Under the pieces are notes generated by a model. That model ran no database searches. It was not told where the DNA came from and was given only the letters and a program-made list of their open reading frames with translations. This document shows, one piece after another, positions 17,802 to 24,107 of a stretch of 64,000 bases of DNA. The stretch covers positions 1,171,204-1,235,203 of the forward strand of contig NZ_KB851200.1 in assembly GCF_000368065.1 (NCBI RefSeq), read 5' to 3'. Position numbers and translations under genes: made by a program. The first letter of the stretch is position 1. Every line of letters begins with the position of its first letter. This stretch comes from Acinetobacter seifertii. GTDB lineage: Bacteria; Pseudomonadota; Gammaproteobacteria; Pseudomonadales; Moraxellaceae.

Positions 17802-18995
17802 TTAAACCACGACTTCTTGATTCAAGAGGGAATCAATGGATGAATTTTTATTTAGCTTAGGTAACTCAAAACCATGATCTAGCTCTAATAATGGGAACAA
17901 TAAATCTGCTACGCGATAGGCTTCTCCAATTAACGGAAACCCAGACAAGATAAAGGCTGATACACCATAGCTTTCGTATTCTTTAATCCGTTTGGCAATA
18001 TTTTCAGCACTACCCACTAAGGCAGTTCCTGCGGCTGGGTTTAAAATATCGAAACCAAATAAAGATGGGCCAGTCCAAACATTAGGATAAATTTCAAAAT
18101 CTTTAGCTTGAGGCAAAACACCTCGACGTAATTGTTCTAAGTTCTTTTGAATAGATGGGTTGTTGCTTTGATAACTCTCAAAACTTTCATTTGGAGGAAG
18201 CTGTCGTTTAACAGCTTCAATTGCATAATTTACATCAATCTTGTCAAGTAACGACTGAGCATATTGCCAAGCCTCTTCTTCTGTTTCCCGAACAATAATT
18301 TGTAATCGAGTACCAAATTCTAAAGTTCGGCCAATTTTTGCTGCCTCAGCCGCGACCTTGCTAAACTTTTCTCCAAGTAACGGCGGTGTATTCGCAAAAC
18401 TCAAATATACATCTAATAATTCAACAGAGTGCTGAACGCCTTTGGCAGAAGTTCCTGCTCCCCACAAAGGAACACCTTGTTTTTGAGTTGGACCACGCCA
18501 TTTGGACATTGGCGATCCGCCCTCTGAGCGTGGAGCAATTTGAATAAACTCGCCCTCAAATCCCGAGGTATCACCTAAGTAGTTTTGTTGAAATGCATTC
18601 CAGTATTCTTTACTAAAGTCATAACGCTTATCATGAGTATAGTGAATGCCTAAAGCTGCTAAACCCTTATCATTTCCATTAACGACATTAAATAACAAAC
18701 GCCCTTTAGAAAATGCATCAAAAGTTTGCGCATATTTTGCCAAAACTGCTGGCTGAACTTCTCCGGGATGTTGGGCAACCATAAACTTTAAACGTTCAGT
18801 AAATGGAATTAAACTCGCAGCAACAGCAAGTGTTTCATACTCACTTGTACCCATGAGTGAACCGTAAAAACCAAGTCGATCTGCGCTAATCGCAATCTGT
18901 TGCAAGTGTTCATAATCAGTATCCCACCGCCCAGATTCCAACCAAGGATATGGCCCATCTGGAGAAGTGAGATACCATAAAAGTTTTACAGCCAT
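17802..18995 (-). CDS. SsuD-like alkanesulfonate monooxygenase family protein
   Basis: A 397-residue luciferase-like flavin monooxygenase, close to SsuD in length and in block order. It has an N-terminal LLWYLTSPDG strand, DYEHLQQIAISADRLGF, RLKFMVAQHPGEVQPAVLAK, GRLLFNVVNGND and FILSGFPLIGEAYRVADLLF. It would use reduced FMN to oxidise a sulfonate or sulfone. It is the third gene of the operon, 33 bp after the aldolase-like gene and 10 bp before the binding-protein gene. Its relation to the monooxygenase at 517 is distant, so the two probably take different substrates or successive steps. Confidence 0.9.
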   Translation of the reverse strand: MAVKLLWYLTSPDGPYPWLESGRWDTDYEHLQQIAISADRLGFYGSLMGTSEYETLAVAASLIPFTERLKFMVAQHPGEVQPAVLAKYAQTFDAFSKGRLLFNVVNGNDKGLAALGIHYTHDKRYDFSKEYWNAFQQNYLGDTSGFEGEFIQIAPRSEGGSPMSKWRGPTQKQGVPLWGAGTSAKGVQHSVELLDVYLSFANTPPLLGEKFSKVAAEAAKIGRTLEFGTRLQIIVRETEEEAWQYAQSLLDKIDVNYAIEAVKRQLPPNESFESYQSNNPSIQKNLEQLRRGVLPQAKDFEIYPNVWTGPSLFGFDILNPAAGTALVGSAENIAKRIKEYESYGVSAFILSGFPLIGEAYRVADLLFPLLELDHGFELPKLNKNSSIDSLLNQEVVV

Positions 18996-19028
18996 AGTAT
19001 TCTCGATCTTTATTTTTTAAATCTTTAT

Positions 19029-19739
19029 CTAATTCAGAGGAAGCAAGCCCAGCGATTTTGCTTTTTCAGTCAATCCACTCATTTTCCATTGCTGATGTAA
19101 AACCCCTTGCCCGTATTCTCGGCTCCCACCGACTAATTCAGCCAGCAGCTGAATTTGAGCACCTTCTTCAAGCAATAAAATAAATTCAGCAGTTTCCTGT
19201 AGTCCTTGGCGTCCCCATACAGTCGCTCCGCCATTGGCTTCCAAAATGGCCCGATGTTCAATATCAACTTTGAGTTGATCTAAAATAAAATCCACTTCAG
19301 CTTGACGGCGATCAATGTAAATCGGCAACTCTTTAAACAAATGAAAGCGTTGAACAGGCACATAACGAATCGGTAAAGTGCGATGGGTTTGAGCCCAAGC
19401 GCCTAAATTCGGCGCGTGTACATGAGATATTGTGGTGACATCTGCATGCTCTTTAAAAAGCTTGTTATAGCGGCCACCTGCACTTTTTCTTCCCAAGAAA
19501 ACTTCACCATCAATTGTCTCCACCAATACTTTGCTTTTTTTATCTTTAGACCACGGCCCTGCATAGTTAAAAGTGACTAAGGTATTTTCAGGTCCACGTT
19601 CAACAAAATTAACGGTTCCATTTGCAGTAATTGTTCTTGTTTCACGGAATACTTCAAAAGCAAATTCAGCTTTTTCACGGTTCAATTCGATAAAGTCATT
19701 GAGTTCACGAGATAATGGCGTTTGAATAAGTGTTGTCAT
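19029..19739 (-). CDS. Class II aldolase/adducin-fold protein with altered active site
   Basis: A 236-residue class II aldolase/adducin-fold protein. The first two zinc ligands are present (ISHVHAPN). The third ligand position, normally NHG, reads NGG in ILEANGGATVWG. The loop that carries the catalytic Glu of fuculose-phosphate aldolase (SSEWRFH) aligns with SAGGRYN. It is therefore unlikely to be a standard sugar-phosphate aldolase. The start is the ATG at 19739, preceded by AGAGGA; the frame extends to a TTG at 19745. It lies 7 bp after the second DszB-like gene, so the two are probably tightly linked in function. Confidence 0.82.
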   Translation of the reverse strand: MTTLIQTPLSRELNDFIELNREKAEFAFEVFRETRTITANGTVNFVERGPENTLVTFNYAGPWSKDKKSKVLVETIDGEVFLGRKSAGGRYNKLFKEHADVTTISHVHAPNLGAWAQTHRTLPIRYVPVQRFHLFKELPIYIDRRQAEVDFILDQLKVDIEHRAILEANGGATVWGRQGLQETAEFILLLEEGAQIQLLAELVGGSREYGQGVLHQQWKMSGLTEKAKSLGLLPLN

Positions 19740-19752
19740 GGTCAAATCCTCT

Positions 19753-20811
19753 TTAAAAATTTTTATTTTGGCGGCGTTTTAAAACTTCGAGTAAAGGACG
19801 ATGATCAACCCATGTTTCAATATCGACATCGCACTCTAAGAAGCCATGCAACCAAAGAAAATCTTTTTGTTGTTTTAATAGCTCTAAACGGTCTTCACTT
19901 AATGACGGATGTAAAGACTTATGAAAATTATTTCGATAGGCTGTTGCAACACTTTCTGCTCCTGCAATCGTTTCATCTTCTAAAATGACCAAGACCTCAT
20001 CTAAATGATCTTGTGCCCAATCTGCGGTATCAAACAACTCTTCAAGAAAATCGACGACCACATCAAAATGATCTTCTAATAGGTCTTCATGGACTGTAAT
20101 TGGACGAGGTGTACCGTTATTAACACGAGAAGTCACATCTTCAAATTTATCTAAATCAATCCCAACTTTTAGGCCACGTTTAGTTGCAGCTTCAACAGCA
20201 GAAGCCCCTTTTACATACACGGCATCAACTTCACCTGTAATTAATGCATCAAGACCTGACCAATACGTACTCGCATCACGATTCTCTTTAGATCCAGCAC
20301 GTTCAGGTACTTCAATAAAATTCACATCACGAAAAGTGAGATTGGCAAGTTGTAAAGCGCCACGAATACCTTGCAATGACATGGCTCTAAAAATACTGCC
20401 AGCACGTTTGTCAGCATATTCTGGTAAAGCTACTTTCGCATTTTTTAAATGCTCTGGCTGGCTAATATCTGAATCAGGTCGCACAATAATGACTTGCCAC
20501 TCATCAATCCAAGTCAATCCAATGAGTCGGCTTGGCGCGCCTTCAGAGCGTGCAGCTAACGCAGGTACATTTCCACCCTCTCGGAACAGAGCTGGCAATT
20601 GATGATCAAAATGATGGACCGATAAACCTTTACGCGCATCTTGCAAGACGGCAACATCAATGCCGTGTTTTTCAAACTTTTTAACTAAAGTACCGCGTTT
20701 TAATGAAATACCTGTTGCTGTGGGTACTGGACATCGAGTGACCCAAATTTCAGACAGGATGTTTTTTACAAATTCTTTAGAATTTTCTTTTTTATCTACT
20801 ACAAGTGACAT
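19753..20811 (-). CDS. DszB-like sulfinate desulfinase, first gene of the sulfur operon
   Basis: A 352-residue paralogue of the protein at 9582. It again has the SsuA/THI5-like fold and no signal peptide. TRCPVPTA carries Cys27, the same number as the DszB nucleophile, and HFDHQLPALFREGGNVPA carries His67 and Arg77 with the DszB spacing of 10. It also shares RVNNGTPRPITV with its paralogue (RSNNGTPRTLTV). It heads an eight-gene operon containing two flavin monooxygenases and an importer, which is the context expected for the final sulfite-releasing step. A sigma-54 promoter lies 42 bp upstream of the ATG. The alternative is a binding protein for the importer, but that role is already filled by the lipoprotein at 16217. 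Confidence 0.8.
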   Translation of the reverse strand: MSLVVDKKENSKEFVKNILSEIWVTRCPVPTATGISLKRGTLVKKFEKHGIDVAVLQDARKGLSVHHFDHQLPALFREGGNVPALAARSEGAPSRLIGLTWIDEWQVIIVRPDSDISQPEHLKNAKVALPEYADKRAGSIFRAMSLQGIRGALQLANLTFRDVNFIEVPERAGSKENRDASTYWSGLDALITGEVDAVYVKGASAVEAATKRGLKVGIDLDKFEDVTSRVNNGTPRPITVHEDLLEDHFDVVVDFLEELFDTADWAQDHLDEVLVILEDETIAGAESVATAYRNNFHKSLHPSLSEDRLELLKQQKDFLWLHGFLECDVDIETWVDHRPLLEVLKRRQNKNF

Positions 20812-20852
20812 ACGGGTTCCTTAGGACAATTCCACTTTCATCACTTACATTG

Positions 20853-20869
20853 AGCAGCTTTTATGCCAA
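20853..20869 (-). promoter_or_regulatory. Sigma-54 (-24/-12) promoter of the eight-gene sulfur operon
   Basis: The minus strand reads TTGGCATAAAAGCTGCT with GG-N10-GC spacing, giving a start site near 20842 and a leader of about 30 nt. Confidence 0.78.
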
Positions 20870-20951
20870 TTTAATTTATTGTTAATTTTCAATTATTTAA
20901 GAAAATATAGTAGGATTGGAAATGTTTATATTTCATCATTTTTCAAGGCTA

Positions 20952-20969
20952 GTGTTGTTTTATCAACAA
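20952..20969. promoter_or_regulatory. Activator-binding dyad (UAS), copy 5
   Basis: The dyad is GTGTT-N8-AACAA, about 85-100 bp upstream of the -24 element at 20866. Confidence 0.58.
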
Positions 20970-21194
20970 TTAATTTAGACAAATATAACTTTCTATATAT
21001 TTGTTATAACCACTTTTTAATTCAATGATTTTTTAAGGATGCCAGAACACTATCTTCTAGATATAAGTATCAGAAAGCTAAGGATTCAATGTGTATATAT
21101 AAAAACACATCAGTTATCTCATCTCACTAATATTATGGACTGAAAGCAATTCTACATAGGCTTCATTAAAAATATCCTTATATTACTGCTCATT

Positions 21195-21240
21195 AAGGTA
21201 ACAAGTTCAGTTAAAAAAAATTAACTCAACTTGTTACCTT
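21195..21240. repeat. Strong hairpin whose arm recurs nearby
   Basis: Two 20-base arms pair with one mismatch around an A-rich loop. The core 15-mer TTAACTCAACTTGTT (21221-21235) recurs in inverse orientation at 21278-21292, so three related copies lie within 100 bp. There is no clear T tract on either side, so termination is uncertain. Confidence 0.6.
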
Positions 21241-21250
21241 ATTTCTTAAA

Positions 21251-21430
21251 TTATTGAATTTTATAAGACCAAAAAGGAACAAGTTGAGTTAAACATACGA
21301 TATTTCCCACTCTGGCATTTTGTTTGCTGACTATGTATTGAGCTTTATCCACTAATACAAATTTAAGAGACTTATTTTGTTCAAAGTTAAGGATTAAAAC
21401 AAATTCATACAAGTAGCTAGCATTTGTCAT
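21251..21430 (-). pseudogene. Short open frame, possible gene remnant
   Basis: A frame of about 59 codons from the ATG at 21430; it extends upstream to a TTG at 21469. It contains two Cys in the longer form and ends WSYKIQ. There is no ribosome-binding site, no signal peptide and no recognisable family. It could be the tail of a decayed secreted protein. Its 3' end carries the third copy of the hairpin 15-mer. Confidence 0.25.
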
Positions 21431-21469
21431 AGTACAAGAATTAGCTTTTGGAGCCTTAAGTGGCTTCAA

Positions 21470-21951
21470 AGTCCAATTTTAAAACTATTAATTTATTCTA
21501 AATAAATTTTTGCAATTATTTAACTGTATTTTAAAATTTGGTTATTTTATTAATTGAAAATTTGAAAGAGCTTTAAAGGTTTGTATTTTATATTATCAAT
21601 TATTTTCATGATTATTGAAAAATTATATTATATAAATTTTATTATTAATAAAAATATCCAAGAGTAAGTTTAATCTATCGCTGAAAGATGGTGTTTTTAT
21701 TAAAAGTATTTATTATCAGTAATTTAAATTTATATGGACTGCGATTCATTATTATCACAAAAGTGTGATTTTATTATCATTTCTATTAAATTAATTGTAA
21801 AGTATTAACTATTTATATAAATAAAATAATTAGTGAGATATAGGTCACATGTTATTTATTTATTTTTTATTAAAACGAATTTTTATATTGTTTTTAAATA
21901 AAAATTATTGTATCTCTTATATTAACTATTTAATAAATAGGTATATATAAA
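21470..21951. other. A+T-rich intergenic stretch
   Basis: About 480 bp of very A+T-rich sequence before the small secreted protein. I see no gene and no clear operator. It probably contains the promoter of the gene at 21952. Confidence 0.5.
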
Positions 21952-22242
21952 ATGAAAAATAATATATTTAAACTTATGGTTTTGGCGGTGATTTCCACTT
22001 CCCCACTATTTTGTTATGCAAATAACACAATAATGATTAAAGGAAATATTGTTGAAGACACTTGTTCTACAGTAAATGTTGAAAAAGCATGTGCTCAAAT
22101 CAATACTCTGAATACGACTATCGATACTCAATATTTAAATAAAGACAATGTATTCAACTTGGCAAGTCATACTGAAAAAATGGATACGAGTATTGAAACA
22201 ATAACCGCGAATAAAAAAGTAGTAGTTCTAAATTATCACTAA
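21952..22242 (+). CDS. Miniature fimbrillin-like secreted protein
   Basis: A 96-residue protein with a signal peptide (cleavage after CYA near residue 24). The mature start, NTIMIKGNIVEDTC, resembles the first strand of the major subunit downstream (GTITINGLVTDKTC). The C-terminus KKVVVLNYH has the penultimate Tyr typical of fimbrial subunits. A second Cys lies only 9 residues after the first. At roughly 72 mature residues it is too short for a full pilin domain (about 150). It may be a truncated pilin, a terminator or anchor subunit, or a regulator of assembly. It is followed by a strong hairpin and 450 bp of spacer before the fimbrial operon. Confidence 0.6.
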   Translation: MKNNIFKLMVLAVISTSPLFCYANNTIMIKGNIVEDTCSTVNVEKACAQINTLNTTIDTQYLNKDNVFNLASHTEKMDTSIETITANKKVVVLNYH

Positions 22243-22292
22243 AATGATTAGTCCAGACTCATTTCTCTAGATGAAGTGCTAACATAGAAATT

Positions 22293-22343
22293 AAGGTGAA
22301 TCGTTTATCATTTGAACAAAATAATAAACAATTCGCCTTTTAT
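22293..22343 (+). terminator. Terminator hairpin after the miniature fimbrillin gene
   Basis: Arms 22293-22308 and 22324-22339 pair over 16 positions with one mismatch and one wobble, followed by TTATCTT. Confidence 0.65.
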
Positions 22344-22622
22344 CTTAAAAAATGATTAATTTCTCACACTTTGTTGGGCAAAGAGATAAATTATCGTATA
22401 TAATTGTTTTATTGATTTTTTTTCAAATATCTATTCTTTCTAGTACTTCTCTTATGTAATTTTTTTTATACATTAATTAATACACAATTCTTTTTTTAAA
22501 ACAATTGATTAGATCGATAAAACTATGCTTAAGTTTAGCTCAAAACAGCAGATTATTTCTTATTATTTAAAAATAGTGTGATGAGGTTTGCATTTTGTTG
22601 AAAAAATGTTAGTATCGCCGCA

Positions 22623-22656
22623 TTACTTTTCAAGATGCCAACCTCTGGAAAAGTAA
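22623..22656. repeat. Inverted repeat in the leader of the fimbrial operon
   Basis: TTACTTTTC (22623-22631) pairs with GAAAAGTAA (22648-22656) around a 16-base loop, 39 bp before the major subunit ATG. The same arms occur at 10976/10991. It could be a leader structure or a protein site. Between the hairpin at 22293 and here I see no gene. Confidence 0.5.
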
Positions 22657-22694
22657 GAGATTAAACTTTTATCCAGACTTTTTGAGAAAACACT

Positions 22695-23228
22695 ATGAAA
22701 AAACTTGCTTTGATCGCTGCTCTTTCAGTTGTAGGGATTGCGAACGCTCAAGCGGCTGATGGTACAATTACAATTAATGGTTTAGTAACAGACAAAACTT
22801 GTGACATCGTTACACCTGCTGGTAAAGACTTCACAGTTACTCTTCCAACTGTTTCTAAACAAACTTTAGCTGCTGCTGGAAATGTTGCTGGTCGTACTCC
22901 TTTCCAAATCAAGTTAGCTAACTGTTCAGAAGGTAAAGTTGCAACTTATTTCGAACCAGGTGCAACTGTTGACTTTAATACTGGTCGTTTACTTAACCAA
23001 GACGCTACTGGTGCTAAAAACGTTAATGTTCAACTTTTAGGTAACAATAACCAAGTAATTCCAGTTCTTGCTGCGGGTGCAAATGGTGCTCAAGCGAACT
23101 CTCAATGGGTTGACGTTGCTGCAGCTGGTAGTGCAGATCTTAACTACTACGCTGAATACTATGCAACTGGCGCTTCTACTGCTGGTAAAGTGAACACTTC
23201 TGTTCAATACACAATTATCTATCAATAA
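22695..23228 (+). CDS. Type 1-like fimbrial major subunit
   Basis: A 177-residue chaperone-usher pilin. The signal peptide is cleaved near residue 21 (AQA-ADG). The Cys pair (DKTCDIV and LANCSEG) is about 39 residues apart, giving the usual disulfide. The C-terminal strand VNTSVQYTIIYQ has the penultimate Tyr recognised by the chaperone. It is first in the operon with chaperone, usher and adhesin. A hairpin after it would favour a high subunit-to-assembly-protein ratio. The weak site GAGAAAAC precedes the ATG. Confidence 0.92.
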   Translation: MKKLALIAALSVVGIANAQAADGTITINGLVTDKTCDIVTPAGKDFTVTLPTVSKQTLAAAGNVAGRTPFQIKLANCSEGKVATYFEPGATVDFNTGRLLNQDATGAKNVNVQLLGNNNQVIPVLAAGANGAQANSQWVDVAAAGSADLNYYAEYYATGASTAGKVNTSVQYTIIYQ

Positions 23229-23237
23229 TTGATAGAC

Positions 23238-23273
23238 AATAGGGTTTCTATATTTTTATAGAAGCCCTATTTT
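23238..23273 (+). terminator. Hairpin between major subunit and chaperone genes (attenuator or mRNA stabiliser)
   Basis: Fifteen-base arms (23238-23252 and 23257-23271) pair with a single G-T wobble and a TTTT loop. Only a short T run follows, so partial termination or 3'-end protection of the subunit message is likely. Confidence 0.7.
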
Positions 23274-23313
23274 GTGTACGCTTTCCCGAACTTCCTTGGC
23301 TGAGAATCCAGAA

Positions 23314-24048
23314 ATGAAATTGAACAGTTATAATTTTTTGTTAGGTTTGGCATTTGCTTCAGCGCTAGCCGCACCTGCCTCTCATGCAGAAATTGTAATT
23401 CATGGCACTCGTGTAATTTATCCATCAGATGCTCGTGAAGTGACGCTACAAGTTAGCAATAACGGTTCAAAACCAGCTCTTGTTCAAGCTTGGATTGATG
23501 AAGGCGACCCAAAAAGTACTCCGGATCAATCAAAAGTTCCTTTTATGATTGCTCCTCCAATTTCTCGTGTTGAAGCAACCAAAAGTCAGACTTTTCGTAT
23601 TACTGCCCTACCTACTGCTTCTCAGTTAAATCAGAAGCAAGAAACAGTTTTATGGTTGAACGTTTTGGATATTCCACCAAGACCAACTTCCAAGGGTGCA
23701 GATACGACACCTGATAATTTTCTGCAATTAGCTATTCGCTCACGTATTAAATTCTTCTATCGTCCAGCTTCGATTAAAGATGACGCGAACTTAGCAGCAG
23801 ATAAGCTTCAATGGGTTAAATCTGGTCAAAACTTAACGGTAAAAAATCCAACACCTTTTCATATCACAATGACTTCTATTTTTCAGAAAGTTGGTGATAA
23901 AAAAGTTGATTTATTACCTGAAGGGCTAATGGTTAAGCCTTTTTCTGATGCATCCGTTCAGCTTAAGAATGGCAATGTTCAGGATATGAGTTTTATTAAT
24001 GTGAATGACTACGGTGGTCGAGTCGAACACACGATAAAACTTCAATAA
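23314..24048 (+). CDS. Periplasmic pilus-assembly chaperone (PapD/FimC family)
   Basis: A 244-residue periplasmic chaperone. The signal peptide ends at ASHA-E. The first domain carries IVIHGTRVIYPSDAREVTLQVSN, including the conserved Arg before Tyr, and later FRITALP and IKFFYRP with the conserved basic residue. It donates a strand to unfinished pilins and delivers them to the usher encoded next. The ATG at 23314 starts a normal signal peptide; an upstream GTG at 23272 in frame would add 14 residues with no function. Confidence 0.92.
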   Translation: MKLNSYNFLLGLAFASALAAPASHAEIVIHGTRVIYPSDAREVTLQVSNNGSKPALVQAWIDEGDPKSTPDQSKVPFMIAPPISRVEATKSQTFRITALPTASQLNQKQETVLWLNVLDIPPRPTSKGADTTPDNFLQLAIRSRIKFFYRPASIKDDANLAADKLQWVKSGQNLTVKNPTPFHITMTSIFQKVGDKKVDLLPEGLMVKPFSDASVQLKNGNVQDMSFINVNDYGGRVEHTIKLQ

Positions 24049-24107
24049 TCAGATTTATATTTTTAATAAATTTTAAGCACCTATTATGTGAGTAGGCGGA
24101 CTTAGCT

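Noticed and set aside
23272..23313. Extended start of the fimbrial chaperone
   Set aside because: It begins at a GTG inside the end of the hairpin region and adds residues before a complete signal peptide.
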